This document shows positions 53,822 through 61,742 of a stretch of DNA of 64,000 bases, piece after piece. The DNA is taken from contig JANNSJ010000058.1 in NCBI GenBank assembly GCA_031402435.1, positions 186,001-250,000 on the forward strand, read 5' to 3'. The translations under genes were made by a program, and so were the position numbers. The stretch's first letter is position 1. Each line of letters opens with the position of its first letter. Source of the DNA: UBA11986 sp031402435 (GTDB lineage: Bacteria; Bacteroidota; Ignavibacteria; UBA10030; UBA6906). The notes beneath the pieces were generated by a model. That model worked only from the letters and a program-made list of their open reading frames with translations, was not told the origin of the DNA and did not search any database.

Positions 53822-54577
53822 CTATTGTCTATTGTCGGCGATGTTGATGATACTGCCGGTGACAAATGCTGCTTCATCCGAGCAGAGGAACCGGACAACC
53901 TCGGCACCATCTTGTGGTGTCGGCGAGGTACGGCGTTTCCAGTTTGAAGCATGTTTCGCCGCGTCAATTGCCTGCTTCATTGTTGGTCGTGACGTATGGT
54001 TCGGCGCCACCACATTGCAGGTGATCCCGTTGGCAACCTCGGCGTGTGCAATTGACCGTACGAGTGCATGACGCATTGCCTTCCCCGCCATATAGTCGTA
54101 CGGCGGCCCGCCAAAAGATTCCACGCCGCCGAAGCCAATGGCAATAATTCGGCCGAAGTGAGCCTCCCGCATATGGGGCAGGACATGCTTGATGCAATAA
54201 AACAATCCATCCACCTCTGCTTTGATCACGGACCGCCAGTGTTCCTGATCTATCTCGGTGATATCGCGGGCTTCCCATTGGCCGCCGGAATTGCAGACTA
54301 GGAAGTCAAGCCGGCCATAGAGCGTCACGATGCCCTCAATCATTGATTGCACCTCGTCTTCTTCACGGGTATCCGCTTTGAATGCGTATCCTTTCCCGCC
54401 GAGGGCGCGAATCTCTGTCAATACTTTGTCTGCCGCATGGGCATTGTTGGGATGACCGGTACCGTAATTGACAACCACCTTCGCGCCTTCCCGCGCAAGT
54501 GTAAATGCAATGCTTCGGCCCAGGCCTTCGCCCGTACTTCCCGTAACCAGTGCAACCCGATCTTTGAATATCTGCAT
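53822..54577 (-). CDS. Short-chain dehydrogenase/reductase, catalytic Ser missing
   Basis: 251-residue Rossmann enzyme. The cofactor motif TGSTGEGLG and a KADTREED strand end suggest NAD(P) binding; CNSGG replaces the NNAG motif. Tyr162 and Lys166 (YMAGK) are kept, but the Ser expected 13 residues before Tyr is replaced (GRIIAIGFGG, Gly148/Phe149). The protein is otherwise full length for a FabG-like SDR. Without the Ser it may use another residue such as Ser154, or bind a cofactor without classic catalysis. Substrate unknown. The ABC permease gene ends 26 bases upstream. Confidence 0.88.
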   Translation of the reverse strand: MQIFKDRVALVTGSTGEGLGRSIAFTLAREGAKVVVNYGTGHPNNAHAADKVLTEIRALGGKGYAFKADTREEDEVQSMIEGIVTLYGRLDFLVCNSGGQWEARDITEIDQEHWRSVIKAEVDGLFYCIKHVLPHMREAHFGRIIAIGFGGVESFGGPPYDYMAGKAMRHALVRSIAHAEVANGITCNVVAPNHTSRPTMKQAIDAAKHASNWKRRTSPTPQDGAEVVRFLCSDEAAFVTGSIINIADNRQ

Positions 54578-54603
54578 AAGAGCCCGTTGAGTGATTGTGT
54601 CCG

Positions 54604-55371
54604 TTATTTGAGAATGCCGCGGTGCAACGTTTGCACAGAGAACCAGAATGATGCGAGCAGGAAAAGTATGAACCCGAGTGCTTCAACCATGACGAGGCCG
54701 GGAGAACCGTTTGCGACAGTTGCGTACCGCAACACATCCGTGTGCCACGTGAGAGGGTTTGCATACGAGGCTGACCGCAGCCATGCCGGCAGATGATCGA
54801 GAGGGTAGAAGAGGCTGCTGGCAAACATCATAACAAAATAACAAACATTGATAAACGTATTGAACATGTCGTTGCGCCGGATACGGAGAGCAAATGGTGT
54901 GAGAAAGAAAAACCAGCCGGCCGTACCAAGGAGTATTCCGGCCAGGATAAACGGTGTATTTTCCCAGCGCACCTCAATATCCAATAACAACACGCCGAAC
55001 GTAATCGTAACTATTGACTGCCCAAGAGAGAGCAGGCAATTAAAGAGGATTTTACCGATAAGAAATTGACTTCGGGTCATCGGGTACGTAAGAAACTCAT
55101 AGAATAGACCGTTGTCTCTATCAACAAAGAAGCCGTAGGAGGTGTTGATCGCAATGCCGAAACTCGCCATTGAAAGCACCCCCGCAAGGAAGAAGGATTT
55201 GTAGCTCAGAGCGGCTCCATCGACAACGATCCCCGACGCGAACGATCTATCCAATCCGACACCGAACAACATTAAATAGACAAGGGGCATGATGAGATCG
55301 AAGAACGCCCATGTGAAGCTCGTTGTTCTGATCCTAAACTCTCTGTACATCACGGCGAAGATCATGCTCAT
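54604..55371 (-). CDS. ABC-2 type exporter, permease subunit
   Basis: 255-residue membrane protein with six hydrophobic segments and the ABC-2 family marks NGLFYEFLTYPMTRSQFLIG, where it would contact the ATPase, and PLDHLPAWLRSASYANPLTW near the end. Its start overlaps the ATPase stop by four bases. Layout resembles daunorubicin-/Nod-type exporters that move drugs, lipids or polysaccharides. The substrate is not evident. Confidence 0.9.
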   Translation of the reverse strand: MSMIFAVMYREFRIRTTSFTWAFFDLIMPLVYLMLFGVGLDRSFASGIVVDGAALSYKSFFLAGVLSMASFGIAINTSYGFFVDRDNGLFYEFLTYPMTRSQFLIGKILFNCLLSLGQSIVTITFGVLLLDIEVRWENTPFILAGILLGTAGWFFFLTPFALRIRRNDMFNTFINVCYFVMMFASSLFYPLDHLPAWLRSASYANPLTWHTDVLRYATVANGSPGLVMVEALGFILFLLASFWFSVQTLHRGILK

Positions 55372-56321
55372 TGTGTGTTCCTTCCCAACAGGCTCACAAA
55401 TGCATCCTCGAGTGTTGCACTGTTCACCTCAATGTGCTGAACCTTCGCCCCCTTCGCTATGGTGCTCAACAGTTCGAGCGAAGCAAACTCTTCACCTTTT
55501 ATGCTCATCTCAACAGTGGTGTTTTTCTGTGAGAACTTGATTGTCGGCAACCGCTGAAGATTCTGAAGGAGTTCATCGGTGATAGCGTCGAAGGTAATGC
55601 TGATATCAAATACACGATCGATAAGCGCCTTGATGTCGTTGACGCTTCCGCTCGCGACACATTTCCCTTTTTCGATAATGGCGATGGCATCACAGAGATC
55701 CTCCGCTTCGTGCAAAATATGTGTCGTCAGGAAAATCGTTCGTCCCATTCTGGCTTGCTCGCGTATGGCGTCCAGCGTTGCGCGTTTGTTGATCGGATCC
55801 ATTCCCGTGGTTGCCTCGTCGAGGAAGACCAGGGGCTTCTCGACCATGAATACCTTGGCCACCTGCACTCGTCGCTTTAATCCACCACTTAAGTCGATAA
55901 GTTTTTGGTTCACGACATCATTCAATCCAAACTGCTCAATCACCCGTTCTGCCCGCTGCTTTCGTTCGACCGCAGGTATGGAATGAAACCGGGCGTACGT
56001 CAGAAGGTTGTCCCACACGGAGAGAAACAATTCGACGGAATTTTCCTGAAGGACAACGCAAATGTTCCGCCGGATTTCCAGTCCCTGCGTACGGGTATCG
56101 AACCCAAGAACTTCGACATGACCGGAGGTTGGTTGTGTCAGCGTGGTAAGAATTCTGAGCAGGGTTGTTTTCCCTGCGCCGTTGGGGCCCAGCAAACCAA
56201 ACACTTCGCCGGCTTTTACCCGAAGGCTCAAACCGTCAAGCGCCAGCACGGGCGTATTGGACTTCTCCTTGTACTTCTTGATAAGTTCTTTAACAACAAT
56301 GGCCGCGTTCTGATCCGGCAT
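55368..56321 (-). CDS. ABC-2 type exporter, ATP-binding subunit (DrrA-like)
   Basis: 317-residue ATPase of the exporter. Walker A GPNGAGKTT, signature LSGGLKRRVQVAKVFM, Walker B LVFLDEATTGMDP, and switch His in TTHILHEAE. The C-terminal part (about 230-317) ends in NSATLEDAFVSLLGR, the usual tail of DrrA-type ATPases. First gene of the pair; divergent from the four-repeat secreted protein gene. Confidence 0.93.
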   Translation of the reverse strand: MPDQNAAIVVKELIKKYKEKSNTPVLALDGLSLRVKAGEVFGLLGPNGAGKTTLLRILTTLTQPTSGHVEVLGFDTRTQGLEIRRNICVVLQENSVELFLSVWDNLLTYARFHSIPAVERKQRAERVIEQFGLNDVVNQKLIDLSGGLKRRVQVAKVFMVEKPLVFLDEATTGMDPINKRATLDAIREQARMGRTIFLTTHILHEAEDLCDAIAIIEKGKCVASGSVNDIKALIDRVFDISITFDAITDELLQNLQRLPTIKFSQKNTTVEMSIKGEEFASLELLSTIAKGAKVQHIEVNSATLEDAFVSLLGRNTQ

Positions 56322-56417
56322 GTGTGCTCATTCTATAGATGGATGTCAAAATAAGCGAAAATCGAACCGAAATCCAACGTCGCGAGACAGGTTTTTCTCT
56401 GAAAGTGCAACAAAAAC

Positions 56418-56435
56418 AGGTACTCGGGCGTACCT
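56418..56435. promoter_or_regulatory. Inverted repeat in divergent gap
   Basis: AGGTAC/GTACCT arms around TCGGGC, in the 174-base gap between the ABC exporter genes (minus) and the four-repeat protein gene (plus). Size and place fit a regulator site for one or both, but no matching regulator is identified. Confidence 0.3.
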
Positions 56436-56495
56436 ACAAGGCGGATTCCATGCAAAGAAGGATGTCCCGTAACCAATGATGTTTAGGTGCGATTG

Positions 56496-58331
56496 ATGAA
56501 ATGCTATGTATTGATTGCCATGGTTGGTGTTTTCTCGGCCGGATATGCGGGCGAGAAAACTGTGGTGTCGTTGAAGAGTTTCTGCGATACTGAACTGCGA
56601 TCTTCAGGCATTGAAATTTCCCAATCGATGACATTTCATGTAAAAGCCCTGGGTGCGGGTGGAGATTACGGTTGGACGTATAAGAGCGACGAGATGTTTG
56701 CCTATGGCTGGATCATCAATGCAGAAACACGCAGGCTCGTCTGGAAAATGGATGTTGACAATACCTCCCGGTCCAAAGACGATCGAGAATTTGATGACAA
56801 CGTTACCCTTGAGCCCGGCAGCTACGAAGTGTATTTTACTGTCCCCACGTTTGCATATCATACGACGCTTACGCACATCAATATTGATATCGACCATCGG
56901 GAAAAACCGCTGTTTGGCCCTCGTGAAAAGAAGGACAAGGATTTCTTCGGTTTCTTCAAGAACTGGTGGTCGGATGACATTGGCAGAGACTGGGAAAAGC
57001 GCTGTGGTCAATGGGGGATGGAGCTTTTGGTGGATGAGTCGCAGTCAAGGAAGATCAAAACATTCACACCTCCCAGGGAATTTCCGAACGCCGTTGTGAA
57101 AGCGACCGGACTGGGTGAAGCCGACCTCGTTAAACAGGGGTTCATCGTCACTGAACAAACCCCCGTCCAGATCTATGCTCTCGGAGAAGTCACCGGTGAA
57201 TCCGGGATGTACGATTACTCATGGATTGTGAACGTTGCGGATAGGAGCCGCGTGTGGGAGATGGACTATCGTAAAAGCTCTCACGCTGGTGGTGCAGAAA
57301 AAAATGTTGAATACACAGATGATATTTCTCTTCCAAAGGGAAAGTATGTGTTGTATTGCGTAACAGACGATAGTCATTCGAAGCGCAATTGGAATTCGGC
57401 TCCACCGTATGATCCGATGAATTGGGGTGTGACTATTTCTGTGAAGAATGAACGGGACAAAAAGAACTTCGAGCTCTATCAATATAAAGAGGATCAAAAT
57501 GTAATTGTTGCCCTCACGAAGATGAAAGACGATGAGCACCGTACAGAGGGGTTCACATTGAAAGAAGACAGCTATGTCCGCATCTATGCATTCGGCGAAC
57601 GGGGGAACTCGCGTCGCTCAATGGCGGATTACGCTATTATTGTTGATGCGAAAACAAGAAACAAGGTGTGGACAATGGATGTGGACCGCTCTTCGTACGC
57701 CGGTGGTGCATCCAAGAATCGCTACGTTGATCAGATCATGACATTGCCGAAAGGGAGTTACATCGTCACGTATAACACTGATGACTCTCACGCGTACGAT
57801 GAATGGAACGACAAACCTCCGTTCGATCAAGAGCACTACGGCATTACCATCATGGGTACCGGCGAGAAATTCAGCGGTAGCGTTGTTGCGAAATACACAG
57901 AGCAGCAGGATAAGAACATCATTGCCCAAATCGTCCAGGTAGGCGACGATGCGAATGAGGAGAAACGGTTCAGGTTGGATAAGACAACGCGCGTGAGGAT
58001 TTATGCAATCGGTGAAGGTCAGAACCGTGAGATGTACGACTACGGATCGATCGAAGATGCAAAAACCGGAACACCCGTGTGGGAGATGACGTATTCAATG
58101 ACGTTCCATGCGGGTGGCGGCAGGAAGAACCGCATGGTGAACACAACGATTGTTCTGGATAAAGGCGAATACAAGCTTCGCTACAGGAGCGACGACTCCC
58201 ACTCCTATCCGGATTGGAATGTCGATCCACCCGAAGATCCGGAGTATTGGGGGATCACAATATTTCGCGATGATAGCCCCGAACGTGTTCAAGTTCCCGA
58301 CACTCCCATGCCCCCGGAAAAGCCCGAATGA
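56496..58331 (+). CDS. Exported protein with four ~100-residue repeats, unknown family
   Basis: 611 residues from ATG 56496 (a GTG at 56487 is in frame). A signal peptide (about 1-19, ending AGYAG) precedes four related domains at about 42-130, 215-315, 350-455 and 490-590. Each has an IYALGE or equivalent start, YDYSWIVNAKTR-like strand, VWEMDYxxSxHAGGAxKN, LPKGKYVLYYxTDDSHS, then WNxxPPxDPxxWGITI; the first is the most diverged. I do not recognise the family. Predicted all-beta with conserved Trp and Asp, so ligand or metal binding outside the cell is possible. No T9SS domain; it ends in a Pro-rich tail. Confidence 0.75.
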   Translation: MKCYVLIAMVGVFSAGYAGEKTVVSLKSFCDTELRSSGIEISQSMTFHVKALGAGGDYGWTYKSDEMFAYGWIINAETRRLVWKMDVDNTSRSKDDREFDDNVTLEPGSYEVYFTVPTFAYHTTLTHINIDIDHREKPLFGPREKKDKDFFGFFKNWWSDDIGRDWEKRCGQWGMELLVDESQSRKIKTFTPPREFPNAVVKATGLGEADLVKQGFIVTEQTPVQIYALGEVTGESGMYDYSWIVNVADRSRVWEMDYRKSSHAGGAEKNVEYTDDISLPKGKYVLYCVTDDSHSKRNWNSAPPYDPMNWGVTISVKNERDKKNFELYQYKEDQNVIVALTKMKDDEHRTEGFTLKEDSYVRIYAFGERGNSRRSMADYAIIVDAKTRNKVWTMDVDRSSYAGGASKNRYVDQIMTLPKGSYIVTYNTDDSHAYDEWNDKPPFDQEHYGITIMGTGEKFSGSVVAKYTEQQDKNIIAQIVQVGDDANEEKRFRLDKTTRVRIYAIGEGQNREMYDYGSIEDAKTGTPVWEMTYSMTFHAGGGRKNRMVNTTIVLDKGEYKLRYRSDDSHSYPDWNVDPPEDPEYWGITIFRDDSPERVQVPDTPMPPEKPE

Positions 58332-58335
58332 AAAT

Positions 58336-58361
58336 TGAAGCCCCATAAAATTGGGGCTTCA
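58336..58361. terminator. Bidirectional terminator
   Basis: Perfect ten-pair stem TGAAGCCCCA/TGGGGCTTCA with loop TAAAAT between convergent genes. On the minus strand it is followed by ATTTTCATT, and it contains the stop codon of the pseudouridine synthase gene. Confidence 0.7.
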
Positions 58362-58967
58362 CCGTTTATCGGGACTTCGAATCAACTTCTTCAAATCATT
58401 GACTTCTTTTTCAGTCAACGCCCGACTTTCGCCCGGAAGCAATCCATTCAAAGAAATGAAGGCAATTTGAGTTCGCACAAGCCGCAAGGTCGGATGACCG
58501 ATCGCAGCAGTCATCTTGCGGACCTGGCGGTTGCGACCTTCCGTCAGTGTAATCTCGATCCAGCATGTCGACACGTTCTTACGAAATCGAATGGGAACAG
58601 GTCTTGGCGGAAGGGATGGTTCTTCATGCAGCAAACGGACGGTGGTGGGAAGGGTTTGTTTCCCTTCGATGAGCACTCCTCCCCGAAGCTGTTGGAGAGA
58701 AGTTTTCGTGGGAATGCGTTCAATCTGAACGAGGTACGTCCGTTCATGATGGAACTTCGGAGTGGTTAATCTATGATTCACATCAGTGTCATCGGTCAGC
58801 AGAATGAGCCCTTCGGAATCTGCATCAAGCCGGCCTACGGGGTAAACGCCCTTTGGGAACGGACCAAAGTCTTTGAGCGAATCATGGCCGTCTTCAGGCG
58901 TGAATTGCGATAACACGCCGTAGGGCTTGAACAATATGATATAGTGGAGGTGGATTCCCGCTTTCAT
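58359..58967 (-). CDS. rRNA pseudouridine synthase (RluE-like)
   Basis: 202-residue RsuA/RluB/E/F-family enzyme that isomerises specific uridines in ribosomal RNA. The catalytic Asp is in GRLDADSEGLILLT; other marks are LFKPYGVLSQFT at the N-terminus and EGRNRQVRKM near the C-terminus. It has no S4 domain, which is typical of RluE (23S rRNA position 2457) rather than RluB. Target assignment from this feature is likely but not proven. Confidence 0.9.
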   Translation of the reverse strand: MKAGIHLHYIILFKPYGVLSQFTPEDGHDSLKDFGPFPKGVYPVGRLDADSEGLILLTDDTDVNHRLTTPKFHHERTYLVQIERIPTKTSLQQLRGGVLIEGKQTLPTTVRLLHEEPSLPPRPVPIRFRKNVSTCWIEITLTEGRNRQVRKMTAAIGHPTLRLVRTQIAFISLNGLLPGESRALTEKEVNDLKKLIRSPDKR

Positions 58968-59017
58968 GGATGCAATGTAGGTGTCCTCGCTCTCACAGGC
59001 AAGCCCGTCACATCTGA

Positions 59018-59050
59018 TTGACTCTTGCTGAGAGATTGTCTACTTTTTTG
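59018..59050 (+). promoter_or_regulatory. Predicted promoter before glycosylasparaginase
   Basis: TTGACT (59018-59023) and, 17 bases later, TACTTTTTTG, close to the Bacteroidota -7 consensus TAnnTTTG with its TTG at -33. About 55 bases remain to ATG 59104. Confidence 0.35.
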
Positions 59051-59103
59051 TCAGCGTACCCGTTATTTATCATTTTTCACCACAAGAGATCAGGCGAGGC
59101 ATT

Positions 59104-60165
59104 ATGTCTTCCAACCGCAGGGAATTCATCAAACATGCGTCGGCGATAGGTGCCGGTGTGCTCGTGTCATCGACACTACCATCCTCTCTTTTCCAGAAGG
59201 CTTCAGCACAGTCTTCGGGCAGGCCAATCGCGATTGCGAGCGCCAATGGGTTGCAGGCAGTAACGAAAGCAATGGAGGTCATACAATCCGGTGCCGATGC
59301 ATTGGACGCTGTTATTGCCGGCGTCAACATTGTTGAAGACGATCCGAACGATATGACGGTTGGTTATGGCGGTTTGCCCAACGAAGACGGCGTTGTTGAA
59401 CTCGACGCTGCAGTGATGCATGGACCGACACATCGCGGTGCAGGTGTTGCATCACTGAGAAACATCAAGAACCCATCAAGGGTGGCGCGGGTTATCATGG
59501 AGCGAAGCGACCATGCATTGCTCGTGGGTGAAGGTGCATTGAGGTTCGCAAAGGCTCATGGATTCAAGGAGGAGGATCTCCTCACCGATAAAGCACGTGA
59601 AGAGTGGCTGAAGTGGAAGGAGAACCAATCGACGAAGGATGACTGGCTTCCGCCACACGATGAGACTACAAAGGACATTGGCGGACTCTTTGAGCCATTC
59701 TTCAGACATACGGGCACAATTCATTGTAGTGCGATCGATGTGAGAGGAAATATTTCATGTGTGACAACAACAAGCGGACTTGCATTCAAGATTCCCGGTC
59801 GTGTAGGCGATTCGCCCATTCTTGGCGCCGGACTTTACGTTGATAATGAAGTCGGCGCTGCCGGGTCTACGGGACGTGGAGAGGCAAATCTTATCAACTG
59901 TAGTAGCGTGATGGTTGTGGAGTTCATGCGGCAGGGGAAATCTCCTGAAGAGGCCTGCCTCAAGGCATGTGAGCGCATTGTTGATCACAACAAGATGCGC
60001 AGGTTGAAAGAGGATAGTGGGCGTCCGAATTTCGACGTCAAATTCTATGCACTGAACAAAAGAGGTGAGTTCGCGAGCGCGTCCATTTTCAATATCGGGA
60101 AGATGGCAGTAAACGATGGCACCGGCGCCCGCCTCGTGGAGTCAGCATATCTTTACAAGAAATAA
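59104..60165 (+). CDS. N4-(beta-N-acetylglucosaminyl)-L-asparaginase (glycosylasparaginase)
   Basis: 353-residue Ntn-hydrolase. A Tat-type signal (NRREFIKHASAIGAG) indicates export in folded form. The autoproteolysis site and nucleophile Thr is in HTGTIHCSAID, giving an alpha subunit of about 200 residues and a beta subunit of about 150; GGLPNEDG, GPTHRGAGVASL and GSTGRGEANL are family marks. It cleaves the GlcNAc-Asn bond left from N-glycoproteins. ATG 59104 follows AGGCGAGG. The next gene starts one base after its stop, so a joint role in glycoprotein or glycan breakdown fits. Confidence 0.93.
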   Translation: MSSNRREFIKHASAIGAGVLVSSTLPSSLFQKASAQSSGRPIAIASANGLQAVTKAMEVIQSGADALDAVIAGVNIVEDDPNDMTVGYGGLPNEDGVVELDAAVMHGPTHRGAGVASLRNIKNPSRVARVIMERSDHALLVGEGALRFAKAHGFKEEDLLTDKAREEWLKWKENQSTKDDWLPPHDETTKDIGGLFEPFFRHTGTIHCSAIDVRGNISCVTTTSGLAFKIPGRVGDSPILGAGLYVDNEVGAAGSTGRGEANLINCSSVMVVEFMRQGKSPEEACLKACERIVDHNKMRRLKEDSGRPNFDVKFYALNKRGEFASASIFNIGKMAVNDGTGARLVESAYLYKK

Positions 60166-60166
60166 C

Positions 60167-61714
60167 GTGCTCTACATGTTCTATGCGCTCGTGGCTGGAT
60201 TGTTGTACACGGCTGTAGTGTGTTCATCTCAAACCACAAGCTTTGTCACGCGCTCCGGAGACAAATTCCAGCTTGACGGACGGCCATTCTTTTTCCTTGG
60301 AGCCAATGCCTATTACCTGATGGAAGTGGCGGCACGAGGAGACACTTCAACAGTGAAGGATGTGTTGAGAACTGCCAGCCAGTTGGGGATGCGCGTGGTC
60401 AGGACGTGGGCGTTCTTCGATTCTTCCGACAGCCTCAATCCTGCTGTAATTCAAAGGCATCCCGGCACGTTCAACGAGCATGCGCTGCGGGCGCTTGACT
60501 TTGTACTTTGGCAGGCGAAGCAACATGGAATACGTCTCGTTCTTCCTCTTGTGAATAGTTGGGATGAGTATGGCGGGATGAATCAGTATGTTCGCTGGCG
60601 GATGCAAGTTGCTTCAGCAAATCAAGAACCTGTTCTGCCCCGCTTTTCGCAGGACGAACGTGAGAGGATTGTTGTTGGAGCGGATCGCAGACAGTATCTC
60701 ATCGCGCAAAGCGCTGGGTTCGCGCACGATGATTTTTACGCCGATCCAACCATCAAAGAGTGGTTCAAGTCGTACATTGAGTTTCTGCTGAACCGTGAGA
60801 ATACGTTTTCGGGTACGCTCTACAAGGAGGATCCCACGATACTGGGTTGGGAACTCGCCAACGAGCCCCGGTCTTCAGACAGGTCCGGCCAGTTGGTATC
60901 GCATTGGGTGGATGAGATGTCGGGATACATCAAACGGTTGGATACGAATCACCTCGTTGGAACAGGGGAGGAGGGATTCGATAGTTCTCCTGCGGGTTAT
61001 TCGATTCAGGCCTATGCTGATCAGCACTGGTTGTTCGATGGTATGACCGGAGTGTCGTTCTCACGAAATTCATCGCTCCCCCATATTGACTTTGCAAGCA
61101 TTCATTTGTATCCTGAATCGTGGGGTTTGCCTGGCAGTTCCGGGAATGTTTGGATCAGTGACCATATCCGGCTGGCAGCGATGGTTGGTAAGCCGCTCGT
61201 CGTGGGAGAGTTTGGGGTACTTGCACAGCAGTCAGCAACATACGATAGTTGGTTGACGACAACACTGCTTGACGATGGAGGAGGAGGAATGATGTGGCAG
61301 TTGCTTGACGGCATGCGTAGTACAAACGACGGCTACGGCGTCCGATGTCCTGAATCCGGTTCTGTCTGCACGGTGTTGCAGAATAACGCGGAACGGTTCA
61401 ATGCAAAATCCGTCAGTGGCACTCTCGCCCCTCCGGCATCGTTTTCATTGTTCCAGAATTATCCCAACCCCTTCAATCACCAGACAACGATTGCATACGA
61501 CCTGCCTATCGATGCGAGCGTTACGTTGTCATTGTTCAACGTATTGGGCGAAATCGAGGTGACTTCTGTTCGAGGGTTTCAACACGCCGGCAGGCGCAAG
61601 GAGTTACTGGAAGTCGGGTCGCTGGCGAGTGGTCCATATTTCTATCAAGTGCATATTCATCCGGTTGCAGGTCGGGAAGCCTCGGTATCAAAGAAGCTCA
61701 TCATATTGAAGTGA
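60167..61714 (+). CDS. Secreted GH5-type beta-glycanase (mannanase-like) with T9SS domain
   Basis: 515 residues from GTG 60167 (ATG 60176 also possible); the open frame reaches 60116 inside the previous gene. A signal peptide leads into a (beta/alpha)8 glycosidase: FFLGANAYYLMEVAARGD at the start, acid/base Glu in WELANEPRS, the His/Tyr-rich FASIHLYPESWG, and nucleophile Glu in VVGEFGV. This layout is closest to GH5 mannan endo-beta-1,4-mannosidases. It ends in a T9SS domain (NYPNPFNHQTTI, a variant hallmark, to KKLIILK). It would cut beta-mannan or related polymers outside the cell. Confidence 0.9.
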   Translation: MLYMFYALVAGLLYTAVVCSSQTTSFVTRSGDKFQLDGRPFFFLGANAYYLMEVAARGDTSTVKDVLRTASQLGMRVVRTWAFFDSSDSLNPAVIQRHPGTFNEHALRALDFVLWQAKQHGIRLVLPLVNSWDEYGGMNQYVRWRMQVASANQEPVLPRFSQDERERIVVGADRRQYLIAQSAGFAHDDFYADPTIKEWFKSYIEFLLNRENTFSGTLYKEDPTILGWELANEPRSSDRSGQLVSHWVDEMSGYIKRLDTNHLVGTGEEGFDSSPAGYSIQAYADQHWLFDGMTGVSFSRNSSLPHIDFASIHLYPESWGLPGSSGNVWISDHIRLAAMVGKPLVVGEFGVLAQQSATYDSWLTTTLLDDGGGGMMWQLLDGMRSTNDGYGVRCPESGSVCTVLQNNAERFNAKSVSGTLAPPASFSLFQNYPNPFNHQTTIAYDLPIDASVTLSLFNVLGEIEVTSVRGFQHAGRRKELLEVGSLASGPYFYQVHIHPVAGREASVSKKLIILK

Positions 61715-61742
61715 GTCACCTGCGAGACAATCACAAGCATAG

